Assembly: GCA_037176885.1 (NCBI GenBank)
Contig: JAWWNJ010000066.1
Coordinates: 682,001-746,000 of the forward strand
DNA from: Favolaschia claudopus
Lineage: Eukaryota; Basidiomycota; Agaricomycetes; Agaricales; Mycenaceae
Reading direction: 5' to 3'
Length of the DNA stretch: 64,000 nucleotides
Of the stretch, positions 22,068-34,916 are shown one piece after another (within the stretch, counting starts at the first letter, position 1; every line of letters begins with the position of its first letter). The notes beneath the pieces are model-generated. The model did no database searches. It was not told where the DNA came from and was given only the letters and a program-made list of their open reading frames with translations. A program made the translations under genes and the position numbers.

Positions 22068-23374
22068 CCCCTAACCCTAGGTAACCTGCGACCAAAGTTG
22101 TGCAACACTTTGGTCGCAAGTTTGCGATGAGTTTTGCCACCGTATAAAAGGGGTGGCAACGGTGGCAGGTGCCATGCTTGCCACCTGGAATGGTGTAATA
22201 GAGGTCAGTGATGGCAGTGATGGCATCATACCTTTTTGGGAACCCTAATGGTGCCACTGCTGCCACCCCACAGGAAAATGTGCCACTGATGCCACCAGAC
22301 CCAAAATGGGTGCGAATATGGCTGGTGTGCCACCGCTGCCACCAGGCTAGACAGAAGGTGTAGGGTGGGTTTTGCCCTGGGATTCTTCCTAAAAAAAGAA
22401 GGGGTGGGTGTGAGGGAGTGGCTGGTGTGCCACTGCTGCCACTGACCCAAATTTGAAGGGGCAGGGGTGCAGATATGCCTAGTGTGCCACTGCTGCCACC
22501 CCACCGAACGGAAGGGGTATACTGGGGGGCTGGAATTGGTGTTTTTCCAAAGCAAGGGTAGGTATGGGGAGGTGAATGACATGCTGCAGTTGCCACTAGC
22601 CACAAATCAAAGGTAGATGCAGACTCGGCTGGTGTGTTTTTACTACACTGTTGTTACTAACATTAATGTAGAAGTAGTGAAATTGTGACCCTTACATGTT
22701 CCAAGTAGTATACTGTTACTGGTATTGACTATTTTCTGAATAATCTCTTCTTTGATCAATCTGCCACCCTTGCCACTTGCATTCTGTTCCATAGCATGGC
22801 AGCAGTGGCAGAATTATCTGGTGACGTGGCAAGAGTGGCAAAGACAGTTTTTCTGGTAACCACAAGTGCCTAAGGTGCCTTTGCCTAAAACAAAAGTGCT
22901 GCAATTGGAAACCTAAAAGGTAGTACTATTTGTATTATGAATATTCGTTCTAAGGTAAAGATCAATACCTGTTTGCCATCTTTGCCACAATCTGCCACAT
23001 CTGCCACCTTGACTTGGGCCCCCTGTGATGGCAATGGTGGCAATCAGGCTGGCAGTGGTGGCAGAAACTGCATAGTCTGTAAAAGCAAGGCTAATACATC
23101 TGGAACTGCTTGCTACTATCTTAAAGCTTGAAGACAATTAACCTTGAACTTTTCGATGCTTTGACTGGCTCTGTCCTGTTCAAATAGAAAAAAAGCAGAG
23201 AGCCTAAGAAACAGTAGCAGAAGCAGACAATTGAGCAGTTAAACTGAATACCAGATGGAGATACAGGTGTGTGTTTCATCAACTGCTTTAGTGGATTGTA
23301 AATCATGTTTTGAAAGGGGTCCCATGCATGAGTCCCAGCCACCAAAACAACGTATACAAGATAGCCCTGAGCCA

Positions 23375-23436
23375 GAATTGAACTCATGACCTCAAATGAA
23401 GCAATGTTTGAAACAACCAATTTTACCACTAGACTA
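23375..23436 (-). other. tRNA-like pol III promoter pair (possible SINE remnant)
   Basis: On the minus strand, TAGTCTAGTGG (A-box consensus TRGYNNARNGG, 23436-23426) is followed by GTTCAATTC (B-box GWTCRANNC, 23383-23375). No cloverleaf folds from it, so this is not a working tRNA gene. The same segment appears on the plus strand at 29532-29593. Confidence 0.4.
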
Positions 23437-23794
23437 AAATGCCTTTTTCAACTCTTCCAGTATGTGGTCTATCCTATTCACCAAACTACCAAGCTCAATA
23501 CTTGACTTTGTCTTTCTTGGAGGCAGAAATACCATGAAAGGATAACAATAACATCTTCTGTAGCTCTGTTATACGGCTAATAGGCCATAAATACCATGAT
23601 TTGTGAAGAGCACTAGAACTGTGCTGAAAACAGTGATTTTGAGGTGTTATAACACAAGAAATATGATTTTGCCACTGATGCCACCCAGGCCTGCCACGTT
23701 TGCCACTCGTTGACTTTGAATTTTGAGGCGTGATCGCGTACTCTTCCCGGGGTGATCGTGTACTCATCCCAAGAGCTTTCATTTTATTCCTTGC

Positions 23795-23828
23795 TCCCTC
23801 CTCAGAGATTGAAGATTCTGAGGAGGGA
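23795..23828 (+). repeat. 12-bp perfect hairpin in the transposon
   Basis: TCCCTCCTCAGA (23795-23806) pairs with TCTGAGGAGGGA (23817-23828) around a 10-nt loop. Confidence 0.6.
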
Positions 23829-25258
23829 GATATTTTTCTTTTACCAAAGAGTTTGTCCAGGATTTATTTGAGGCTCACAACAATATTGAATGTCAAGATT
23901 CAACAATGTGACCCAGATGGACCTGAAGTTACTCAAGTTTCCTATATGTACCCGATCTTTCTGACTGGTTCATGTCTTCAAATATCATGAAATGCTGTAA
24001 ATTAATTCTAGGAGCTATAATAATGTATTAGACATCTCTTTTCACAATCCTAGGCGACTGGAAGGGGCTCTTTGACTCAGGGAAATTGAAATACAGATAT
24101 ATAAGCATACTTAATAACTTTTGCAAAACACGTCCTAAACACATAGTTTTTTGTGCAATATCAAGGGCCATTGTTTCTGAATATGCCTAAAGGTAATCAG
24201 TGTGTCAGAATCTATACAAGAAACATTGCAAGAGTATGCTGGTCAATTTGACAACTCCTGGATTCCAGAGTCAATTTGTGATCATTGTATGCTTTTGAAC
24301 ACCCAAACCAGTATTCTGTAATCAATGTACCTTTATCTCACGGTCAGTTTGATGGTTGGAAGCCCAAAGCATGCCAGATATGGCAAAAGCATCATTTGTG
24401 GTTCCTTTCCATTAAAAGACTCCAGGTTCAACAGAACCCAGATAACAAGTCCAAAGGGTCCAGCCATACCATATGACTTGCAACTAATTATCTCATGCCA
24501 ATGGTTACCTTCTGGAGATCACAATGGAGGAAAGGCTTGAAACAAAATTTTGGTGTTCAACTGAGAGCATTCAATGAATCTATGTGTCAGGTGTCTAGTG
24601 CAATGCATCAAATGGACATTTATCATATTTCTGCAAACAAAATGAGAATATGCTGATGTTAGTGCCATTTCATAGAATTATTTTGCTGAATTTGATGGCC
24701 TTGATATAATGAGCTGATTCTCTGCAGGCAGCATGAGATAAGGTTCCAAATGGTCACCAAAGCTAAAAAATATTAACTGAATGTTGACTTTTTGGTTTTC
24801 TATTGGCCTGGGATGTGTTTTGGAAAAATTTCCTCTTTGGGGTACTAGGTATAGGGATATGATGGGAGTCATATAATGAACTGAGTTTTCATAGACAGCC
24901 ATGAATCAAGGTTTGAGGTCACTATATCACAAAGAAATTGTTAACTGGAAGTTGATTTCCCCTTATTTTGTTGATATGGAACATGCATCAAGAATTTCCT
25001 CTTTGGGATGCTAGGAGTAGTGGTATAATGATGCCATCACTTTCAAATTGCTGTGGCAAACGTGGCAGAGTTTTGATATACACAACAAAGTCCAGCCCAC
25101 AAGGCACAGATGGCAACCGTGGCAGAAACACTTTACCATCCACTTTTCAAAACTTTGTTATACTCGCCACAGTATATTGATGTTGATCAATACTGTGGCC
25201 CTTAGGATTATCTGAGGAAAACTGCTTTTGCCACTCTTGCCAACTAGAAACATGATCC

Positions 25259-25343
25259 TGCCACTGCTGCCACTGGATTGTTAATTCTGCCACTGCTGCC
25301 ACTGCATAGAGGTCCAATCCAGTGGCAGCAGTGGCAGAATTAA
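25259..25343 (+). repeat. Alternative long hairpins in the transposon (G1b breakpoint site)
   Basis: 25281-25304 is the exact reverse complement of 25320-25343 (24 bp, 15-nt loop). 25259-25281 is also the exact reverse complement of 25315-25337 (23 bp). The ends of G1b correspond to 25328 and 25331, inside the shared right arm. Confidence 0.8.
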
Positions 25344-26126
25344 AATATGATGGCAGCAGTGGCAGAATTAATTAATAGAATGATTTATCCAAGAAGTAAG
25401 CAATGTAGTAACAGCCTGCTACAAGAAGTATGTGAAGGTATAATTTCATTCCTCCTAGTACAAGCATCAACATTAGTAGTATTAACAGGAAAAACAATTC
25501 TCTACAGGGCACTAATGGCACATCTCTCCTTTCCATTCAGAGCAATGGCAGCAACACAATGCCATGCTATCCAAATCTAGTTGGTGGCAGTAGTGGCACC
25601 CCAGCCAGCTCCCCAAAGCTACCTCTTCCTTTAACACTAGTCCAGCTCCCATTATACCCCTTCCGTTCGGTGGGGTGGCAGCAGTGGCACACTAGGCATA
25701 TCTGCACCCCTGCCCCTTCAAATTTGGGTCAGTGGCAGCAGTGGCACACCAGCCACTCCCTCACACCCACCCCTTCTTTTTTTAGGAAGAATCCCAGGGC
25801 AAAACCCACCCTACACCTTCTGTCTAGCCTGGTGGCAGCGGTGGCACACCAGCCATATTCGCACCCATTTTGGGTCTGGTGGCATCAGTGGCACATTTTC
25901 CTGTGGGGTGGCAGCAGTGGCACCATTAGGGTTCCCAAAAAGGTATGATGCCATCACTGCCATCACTGACCTCTATTACACCATTCCAGGTGGCAAGCAT
26001 GGCACCTGCCACCGTTGCCACCCCTTTTATACGGTGGCAAAACTCATCGCAAACTTGCGACCAAAGTGTTGCACAACTTTGGTCGCAGGTTACCTAGGGT
26101 TAGGGGTTATAACAGGTGGGCCTGAG

Positions 26127-27374
26127 ATGGAGCGCGACGTCACCTGGTATATTAAAACTTGCGAACTGTGTCAGTTGAGGCAAAGGACTTTATTAAAGAT
26201 CCCGCCCTTTGTCACCCATACCCCTTCGCTCTTCCAGGTGGTGCACGTCGACGTGATGGTCGTTGGAACCCCTTCCAACGGCTTCAACAAAATTGTTGAC
26301 GCCCGCTGCTCCCTCAGCAGCTATATAGAAGCGCGGCCGATAAAGAATGAGAATGCCAGAACATTGGCCTTGTTCTTACTTGAAGATGTGATTTGTAGGT
26401 GGGGCTGCCCGGAGGAGCTAGTGACAGATAATGCACCGGCCTTCCTAGCGGCTGTGGCCTACCTTGAATCTAAGTACGGTATAAGAAATATCAGAGTTTC
26501 GCCGTATAATTCTCAAGCCAACGGGAAAATCGAAAATGGGCACTTCTCGATGAGGCAATCCTTATGGAAAGCTACTGGCGGGAATCCCAGCAAGTGGTAC
26601 TGGTTCTTCCCGCAGATGTTGTGGGCTGACCGGGTCACTATTCGACGAGGAACAGGTTGTTCACCCTACTTTATGGTAACGGGCGCACATCCGATCCTCC
26701 CGCTGGATATAGAAGAGGTGACTTGGCTAGTGCATCTGCCCGGCAGGACTCTGACGACCGCTGAATTAATCGGTTATCGAGCCCAGGCCTTGGCTAAGCA
26801 CGCCACTCACGTCGAACAGATGAGGGAGCGGGTCACCGACGAGAAACGAGCGAATTTACGCCGGTATGAGATAGCGCATAAACACACTATCGAAGATTAC
26901 CATTTCGAGCCGGGAGACTTGGTGCTCATCAGGAATACGACCGTCGAGAAGTCGCTGAATACGAAGATGGCCGCCAGATACCTGGGACCAGTAATTATCA
27001 TCCGTCGTACGAAAGGTGGAAGTTATATCGTAGCGGAGATGGACGGCTCTGTCTTTCAATCGAAGATTGCTCAGTTCAGGGTCGTCCCCTTCGAGCAGCG
27101 GCGCTCAATTAAGCTGCCCGCTGACATTCACGACTTAATCGACCTCTCGGCCGAGACGCTGGAAAAGATGGTCCAGGAGGAAGACGGTTATTCTGGAGAT
27201 GACTTCCAATTCGGGAATGTGAGGTTAACCGCCAGCGGGACGGCTGACGAAGCGCCAGCTCTGCAGGAGGCCTTGCCCGAGGAAGAAGAAGAAGAAGAGG
27301 AACCTGACACGGATGAGCCGCTGCCTTTCAAACGAAAGACTCGTTCTGCCACAAAAGCCGCCGCGCGAAAATGA
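26127..27374 (+). pseudogene. G1a pol, integrase part
   Basis: Continues the pol frame after the DNA transposon: the C-x2-C half of the zinc finger (C-E-L-C), the catalytic core with Asp in V-D-V-M, Asp in T-D-N-A and Glu in K-I-E-N (about 35 residues apart), then a C-terminal domain with L-G-P-V and an acidic run followed by a basic tail. It ends 222 bp before the stop of the convergent gene E. By itself it has no start; its product would need the interrupted pol frame. Confidence 0.85.
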
Positions 27375-27596
27375 ATTACTGCTACGATATCTACGTTACA
27401 ATTTGAAACGGGATTCGAAGTCTTTAAGTAATTGGATTGTCTTCATCTCCCGCCAGTGAGCAGCGACTAAGTTGCGCACCCGGGGAGTGTGTGGCGGCCA
27501 GCAGAAGGATGAGCCGTGAGGTGTCCGAAACGATTGAGCCAGTACCGAGTATGCTGAAAAAGGGGGGACCCGCTGGGGAAGCTCCTTGGGAACGAG

Positions 27597-27639
27597 TCAA
27601 GGAACATGAGCATCGACGCCGGCAGAGGAGGACTCGGGG
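27597..27639 (-). pseudogene. G1a gene E, last codons, cut off by G1b
   Basis: The final 14 codons and stop of gene E (compare 48057-48099). The rest of this copy lies at 50366-51569, on the other side of the G1b insertion. Confidence 0.85.
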
Positions 27640-30600
27640 CTGCCACTGGATTGGACCTCTATGCAGTGGCAGCAGTGGCAGAATTAACAATCCAGTGGCA
27701 GCAGTGGCAGGATCATGTTTCTAGTTGGCAAGAGTGGCAAAAGCAGTTTTCCTCAGATAATCCTAAGGGCCACAGTATTGATCAACATCAATATACTGTG
27801 GCGAGTATAACAAAGTTTTGAAAAGTGGATGGTAAAGTGTTTCTGCCACGGTTGCCATCTGTGCCTTGTGGGCTGGACTTTGTTGTGTATATCAAAACTC
27901 TGCCACGTTTGCCACAGCAATTTGAAAGTGATGGCATCATTATACCACTACTCCTAGCATCCCAAAGAGGAAATTCTTGATGCATGTTCCATATCAACAA
28001 AATAAGGGGAAATCAACTTCCAGTTAACAATTTCTTTGTGATATAGTGACCTCAAACCTTGATTCATGGCTGTCTATGAAAACTCAGTTCATTATATGAC
28101 TCCCATCATATCCCTATACCTAGTACCCCAAAGAGGAAATTTTTCCAAAACACATCCCAGGCCAATAGAAAACCAAAAAGTCAACATTCAGTTAATATTT
28201 TTTAGCTTTGGTGACCATTTGGAACCTTATCTCATGCTGCCTGCAGAGAATCAGCTCATTATATCAAGGCCATCAAATTCAGCAAAATAATTCTATGAAA
28301 TGGCACTAACATCAGCATATTCTCATTTTGTTTGCAGAAATATGATAAATGTCCATTTGATGCATTGCACTAGACACCTGACACATAGATTCATTGAATG
28401 CTCTCAGTTGAACACCAAAATTTTGTTTCAAGCCTTTCCTCCATTGTGATCTCCAGAAGGTAACCATTGGCATGAGATAATTAGTTGCAAGTCATATGGT
28501 ATGGCTGGACCCTTTGGACTTGTTATCTGGGTTCTGTTGAACCTGGAGTCTTTTAATGGAAAGGAACCACAAATGATGCTTTTGCCATATCTGGCATGCT
28601 TTGGGCTTCCAACCATCAAACTGACCGTGAGATAAAGGTACATTGATTACAGAATACTGGTTTGGGTGTTCAAAAGCATACAATGATCACAAATTGACTC
28701 TGGAATCCAGGAGTTGTCAAATTGACCAGCATACTCTTGCAATGTTTCTTGTATAGATTCTGACACACTGATTACCTTTAGGCATATTCAGAAACAATGG
28801 CCCTTGATATTGCACAAAAAACTATGTGTTTAGGACGTGTTTTGCAAAAGTTATTAAGTATGCTTATATATCTGTATTTCAATTTCCCTGAGTCAAAGAG
28901 CCCCTTCCAGTCGCCTAGGATTGTGAAAAGAGATGTCTAATACATTATTATAGCTCCTAGAATTAATTTACAGCATTTCATGATATTTGAAGACATGAAC
29001 CAGTCAGAAAGATCGGGTACATATAGGAAACTTGAGTAACTTCAGGTCCATCTGGGTCACATTGTTGAATCTTGACATTCAATATTGTTGTGAGCCTCAA
29101 ATAAATCCTGGACAAACTCTTTGGTAAAAGAAAAATATCTCCCTCCTCAGAATCTTCAATCTCTGAGGAGGGAGCAAGGAATAAAATGAAAGCTCTTGGG
29201 ATGAGTACACGATCACCCCGGGAAGAGTACGCGATCACGCCTCAAAATTCAAAGTCAACGAGTGGCAAACGTGGCAGGCCTGGGTGGCATCAGTGGCAAA
29301 ATCATATTTCTTGTGTTATAACACCTCAAAATCACTGTTTTCAGCACAGTTCTAGTGCTCTTCACAAATCATGGTATTTATGGCCTATTAGCCGTATAAC
29401 AGAGCTACAGAAGATGTTATTGTTATCCTTTCATGGTATTTCTGCCTCCAAGAAAGACAAAGTCAAGTATTGAGCTTGGTAGTTTGGTGAATAGGATAGA
29501 CCACATACTGGAAGAGTTGAAAAAGGCATTTTAGTCTAGTGGTAAAATTGGTTGTTTCAAACATTGCTTCATTTGAGGTCATGAGTTCAATTCTGGCTCA
29601 GGGCTATCTTGTATACGTTGTTTTGGTGGCTGGGACTCATGCATGGGACCCCTTTCAAAACATGATTTACAATCCACTAAAGCAGTTGATGAAACACACA
29701 CCTGTATCTCCATCTGGTATTCAGTTTAACTGCTCAATTGTCTGCTTCTGCTCCTGTTTCTTAGGCTCTCTGCTTTTTTTCTATTTGAACAGGACAGAGC
29801 CAGTCAAAGCATCGAAAAGTTCAAGGTTAATTGTCTTCAAGCTTTAAGATAGTAGCAAGCAGTTCCAGATGTATTAGCCTTGCTTTTACAGACTATGCAG
29901 TTTCTGCCACCACTGCCAGCCTGATTGCCACCATTGCCATCACAGGGGGCCCAAGTCAAGGTGGCAGATGTGGCAGATTGTGGCAAAGATGGCAAACAGG
30001 TATTGATCTTTACCTTAGAACGAATATTCATAATACAAATAGTACTACCTTTTAGGTTTCCAATTGCAGCACTTTTGTTTTAGGCAAAGGCACCTTAGGC
30101 ACTTGTGGTTACCAGAAAAACTGTCTTTGCCACTCTTGCCACGTCACCAGATAATTCTGCCACTGCTGCCATGCTATGGAACAGAATGCAAGTGGCAAGG
30201 GTGGCAGATTGATCAAAGAAGAGATTATTCAGAAAATAGTCAATACCAGTAACAGTATACTACTTGGAACATGTAAGGGTCACAATTTCACTACTTCTAC
30301 ATTAATGTTAGTAACAACAGTGTAGTAAAAACACACCAGCCGAGTCTGCATCTACCTTTGATTTGTGGCTAGTGGCAACTGCAGCATGTCATTCACCTCC
30401 CCATACCTACCCTTGCTTTGGAAAAACACCAATTCCAGCCCCCCAGTATACCCCTTCCGTTCGGTGGGGTGGCAGCAGTGGCACACTAGGCATATCTGCA
30501 CCCCTGCCCCTTCAAATTTGGGTCAGTGGCAGCAGTGGCACACCAGCCACTCCCTCACACCCACCCCTTCTTTTTTTAGGAAGAATCCCAGGGCAAAACC

Positions 30601-30912
30601 CACCCTACACCTTCTGTCTAGCCTGGTGGCAGCGGTGGCACACCAGCCATATTCGCACCCATTTTGGGTCTGGTGGCATCAGTGGCACATTTTCCTGTGG
30701 GGTGGCAGCAGTGGCACCATTAGGGTTCCCAAAAAGGTATGATGCCATCACTGCCATCACTGACCTCTATTACACCATTCCAGGTGGCAAGCATGGCACC
30801 TGCCACCGTTGCCACCCCTTTTATACGGTGGCAAAACTCATCGCAAACTTGCGACCAAAGTGTTGCACAACTTTGGTCGCAGGTTACCTAGGGTTAGGGG
30901 TTATAACAGGTG
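27640..30912 (-). mobile_element. G1b DNA transposon, left portion
   Basis: Reverse complement of 22056-25328 with very few differences (for example one base near 29752). Its terminal repeat ends at 30912, followed by CTCAGGCC, the target duplication on this strand. Confidence 0.85.
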
Positions 30913-33753
30913 CTCAGGCCACCAGAAACGCATTTCTATCAAGGATTTGGTAGCGAAGACACCGCGGTGGGCCAGGCTATCATGAGCCGCCCGCATCATA
31001 TACATTCGGTGATCTTTGTCTACCACCAACTGATGTGCACTCCCCGTTGAGGATTTATGATAGAGTTTTCCATCTGCGTCCTCAAAGAAGCCGGTGGCGA
31101 ATCGCAAGAAGGCTTTGTATTCCTTGTCGTTCATGCCAGCCGGGCGAGCCAGGGTATTCCGCCGCCAGTCCTTCATGAGGAGCAGCCGCTCGTCCGCTAG
31201 CTTCGCTGCTACCGATCGTTGGTCTTCAGAATACGGTTCCCGCTTCGTCGGGTCGTATTTCAATTCGAGGTCAGGGATCAGCGGCTCGCCGTCTGGCTTG
31301 TCGTCACCCTTTGACTGAGAGAAGACTTCGAAAACATATTCTCTACCAAGGCGGGTGTAAGCCCAAGCCTGCTCGGCGTCGTTTCCGAAGTCAGCGGCTG
31401 ACCGAGCCTCGTCTCCCGCCAATTCCGCTACCATATATCCACCTCGGGTATCAATATCGTGCTTGAAATCCTCGAAGTTCTTGAGAGGCGGCCAAGCACT
31501 ACTTTCAGGATGAAGACCCGGCGGCTCGTTATTATCGAACTCGTCTTCTGGATGATCATACTCTGGATCCCCCGGCTGAATACGCCGGCGGGAGAGTCCA
31601 TCTGGCCCGAAAGTCTTGCCCGGTACATGCTTCAGAGTGAAATGAAACATCAGGATCTCCTCAATCCAGCGGTTGATCGTAGCGTTGGGCCCCATTCCCG
31701 GGTGATCTAACATGCCCTTGAGGTACTGAGCGTCGGTTTCGACGACCAGCTTGCGGCAGCCCAACAGCCAATATTGCATGTGGTCTAGCGCCCTCTTCAA
31801 GCCAAACAATTCCCGCTTGGGCTGAGAATACCTCGACTCCCGGTCATTCAAAGGTATAGAGCTGAAGCGGGCATAGTACCGCTTATTTAGGTCCAAAGGA
31901 TCCCGCTGGTACACATGCACCCCAACTCCAAGGTACGACGTATCAACCGCCAGCACCACTTCAGTGTCCCATTCATATCTTATAGGTCTAAGCGCGGGAC
32001 ATTCTCGCAAAGCCTTCTTCAAAACTATCATGCATGCGTCTTGGGCCGGGCCCCACTCGAATATGACTTCCTTCCGGGTGAGCTTCTGGATCGGCTCAGC
32101 CTTGACTGTATAGTCTTGGATGAACATTCTCATAACGCCCACAGTCCCCAGGAAAGCTTTCACATCGTGGAAATCCTTCAGCGGGCCCCAACGCTCAATG
32201 ACGCCAATTCTATCTTCATCCGGGCGCATGCCCTCGTATGAGCAGACATGGCCGACCACCTTAAAAGTTCCCCGGCAAATCTGCAACTTCTTCCCGCTTA
32301 CGGTCGCCCCAGAATAGGCTAGCCGGGTAAGTACTCGGTTGCAGTCTACCAAGTGTAACCACACAAAGACCCTTATCAGCGGGTTCTCAGGGATGGTCTC
32401 GTACGTCCCGTCAGGCTTTTCGTATCGAGTGAAGCCTCCGGCGACAGGCACGTCATCTATATACGGCCGAGTAACCGCAGGAATTTCATCTCGCAGGATG
32501 TAAGTTACGTCTTCGTGGAAGATCGGCACCGAGTTGGTCCAACCCTGCGGCAGTCTCACCAATCGAAGCGCACCAAACGGAGTTTGGAAGGTCGTGTAAT
32601 CTCGAGATTCCGGGTCAATCAGCCGGTGGTTGTACCCAGAGTAAAGATCAAACGTGGACCCACAAGCCCTTCCTGCGAAATGTTCAGCCAGATCCGCGGC
32701 GCCGGGAGGCACCCCAGAGTGTGCAATGGTTACCGCGTTCAGCGGCTCCAGTGAATGCACTAACCGAATTGACTTCTTATCACTCTTCAGAACTCCAAAG
32801 TACTTGGTGCGATACGAGCCATTGGATGGTTCATATATATTGGCATCGATACTCGCCCTAAGCACCTTGCAGACTTCTTCCAGCTGTCCTGGCGGGATGG
32901 GAATATTTCTCTCCACCCAAACCTTATGGTCTGGCTTCACCGGGAACTTAACTGGCGGGAAGAAATCCGTTCTGAAAGTTCCTCTTTCGCTGTCATCCCA
33001 TGCTACCGTATTTTCGTGTACAGATAACATATGATGAACCAGCTTCATCTCTTCATCATTCAAGAATCCATCGTTATGCAGTTCGTCTACCACCGCCTTC
33101 CTCTCCGCAGTGTATCTCCCAACGGGAACGAATTCTGGCGGGTGAGGGTCTAGCGGGACGAGGTTCTGCAATGGATCCCCGATGATATTCCTTTCTATCC
33201 TGAACTCGGGAGGGAGCGGCTCGAGGACCGGCTTTACTTTTAGCGCTACCGGTTTATACTTCTTCGAGAACACCTCCTTCACCTCGACTTCGGGCGGGTG
33301 ATCCTCGGGAATGATTTCCTCCATCAAAGCGACTTTTGTCTCATTGTGTTCAAACCCGGGTACTACCCAATCGGCGTAGTCACAGCACTGACAGCGCTCC
33401 CCCGCTGAATGACGAGATTGCTCTTGCCTAACCGACTCAATATCGATGCCGGCAGTCATAAACACAGCGGCCGGATCCTTCAGTTTTTCTCTGACTTTGT
33501 CCGTTATGTTGGCTACGATAGCCACATAGGATTCGCCGACTTCCTTTCCTTCTGTCAGCTGCTCGTTGTATTCTTGGAATAACTGAGCAGCGGGTTCATC
33601 ATCAATTTCTGGCATGGCAGCCGCCAGGTAGGCCATTTTCGTCTCGGCCATCGAAAATCCCTCTTCTCCAGACTTCATCAAAGCGCAAATTCTAGGAACA
33701 TTATTCTCGTCCAGTTCTATCTGAACCGCTAATTCTCCTTGATGGTTAATCAA
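30901..33753 (-). pseudogene. pol: G1b pol, reverse transcriptase and RNase H part
   Basis: Identical in predicted protein to the 19215-22067 copy, including Y-I-D-D and the RNase H residues. The true frame ends at 30913, where the transposon lies. Its integrase half is at 48322-49577, 15 kb away, because of the circular permutation. Confidence 0.85.
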
Positions 33754-34916
33754 CTCCTCGAATTCTGAAAATTTTGCTCCTCCTGGCTGCTCGGCTGCTC
33801 AGCCGGTGATGCGTCGTTCTGGACGCGCCGCACCTGTCGCCGCTGGCCTCTGGGGAAGGTAGGGACGACCACCCGCTTCTGCGTGGAGGGGTCGGTCAAA
33901 GTCAGGAACTGGTTCCCGTCAGAGGTATTTTTGATACCGCTGGCGGTCAGGATTTCGAAGGGTCGCCCCAACAGCACCTTGTAGGCCGGGTTTCGTATGA
34001 CATGCACTTGAAGGTACACCGTCATGTCACCGAACCTGAAGGGGACGTTCCTGGCCAGACCGACTGACTTCTCGGTTTGCCCGTTGGCGCTCATCATGTG
34101 GATGCAGTTATCTGGGTCCCAGCTGACTCCTAGTTCGGTGGCTACCGACAGGGCCATGGACACGATCTGCGATCCACCGTCCAGAATACATTCGACTTCA
34201 GCGGCGCCGTGAATGAGCGGGAAGACCACTCTCAGGGCCGCTGATTCTCCGGCAGAAGCATTGTCGGAGATGGCGACGAAGACATCCCTTACCGGCTCTC
34301 CCTCCACTATCGACTGCCAATATTGGACTACTGGGTCGACGGTGATCAGGGCTCCCGCTGGCATAAGTCCGTCGGCCGCTGTCGCGACCTGAACTATTAC
34401 CTCGTAAGGTAGGTCCTCTACGGTTACGCTGGAGGACTCGTCATCTTCGTCGGCCTCTCTCTCTGCGTGGCTAATCAACTGTTCTAGGGTTACTCGAACA
34501 GCGGGCGAGACCCTCTTCTTCGAGAGCAACGCCTTAGCCTGGCCCAGCAACTTCGGGCTGAGGGCGAACAGTCTCCCCAGCGGGAGAGCTATTTCCAGGT
34601 TTCCGAAGATCTCCTTTATCAAGGATTCGACCTCCTCATCGTCCTGGTCCTCTACGGGCGCCTTCAACTCGTAGTTCTTTTCGTTGGCCACTAACGGCGG
34701 ATCTCCCGCCGGCCGAACTCTAGGTTCGTTGGGCCTTTTGGCTGGCTTGACCGGAGGAACGTTCCTATACGGAAGCTCCGGCGGCTGAGCGCCATTTTGT
34801 TCTTCTGTCTCCTCCCGCCCTTTCTCCTTGGTTTCAACGATCGCCGGCTGTGCTTCGACAGCGGGCTTTCGCAGCGTCCTCGGCTTGTAGGGCAACTTCG
34901 GCATCACAACTTCCAT
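33750..34916 (-). CDS. pro: G1b protease (retropepsin) ORF
   Basis: 388 residues with the same D-G-G-S and L-L-G-R-P-F segments as the G1a copy. It differs by one residue (Gly for Arg about residue 124). Overlaps pol by 4 nt and lies about 158 nt after the gag stop, in a different frame from gag. Confidence 0.85.
   Translation of the reverse strand: MEVVMPKLPYKPRTLRKPAVEAQPAIVETKEKGREETEEQNGAQPPELPYRNVPPVKPAKRPNEPRVRPAGDPPLVANEKNYELKAPVEDQDDEEVESLIKEIFGNLEIALPLGRLFALSPKLLGQAKALLSKKRVSPAVRVTLEQLISHAEREADEDDESSSVTVEDLPYEVIVQVATAADGLMPAGALITVDPVVQYWQSIVEGEPVRDVFVAISDNASAGESAALRVVFPLIHGAAEVECILDGGSQIVSMALSVATELGVSWDPDNCIHMMSANGQTEKSVGLARNVPFRFGDMTVYLQVHVIRNPAYKVLLGRPFEILTASGIKNTSDGNQFLTLTDPSTQKRVVVPTFPRGQRRQVRRVQNDASPAEQPSSQEEQNFQNSRS

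Larger units (their letters stand above)
22056..26118 (+). mobile_element. Non-autonomous DNA transposon inside the G1 integrase gene
   Basis: 4,063 bp with perfect or near-perfect 466-bp terminal inverted repeats (22056-22521 and 25653-26118) beginning CACCTGTTATAACCCC, and an 8-bp target duplication. No transposase-like ORF. The ends carry many copies of a GGCAGCAGTGGCA word in both orientations, which also occurs internally. A subterminal near-palindrome built on GCGACCAAAGT lies about 30 bp in from each end. An 8-bp duplication fits hAT, KDZ, P or MULE groups; I cannot choose between them. The same insertion is present in G1b, so it predates the copying. Confidence 0.85.

Noticed and set aside
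22215..22605. Open frames of 125-196 residues in the transposon ends
   Set aside because: They are translations of the GGCAGCAGTGGCA repeats (runs of Gly/Ser/Trp/His) and appear in several frames.
23375..23450. A functional tRNA gene
   Set aside because: A- and B-boxes are present but acceptor and D stems do not pair.
25908..26118. The 488-residue frame starting at 25908 as a whole integrase protein
   Set aside because: Its first ~70 codons lie in the terminal repeat of the DNA transposon; the real integrase sequence resumes at 26119-26127.
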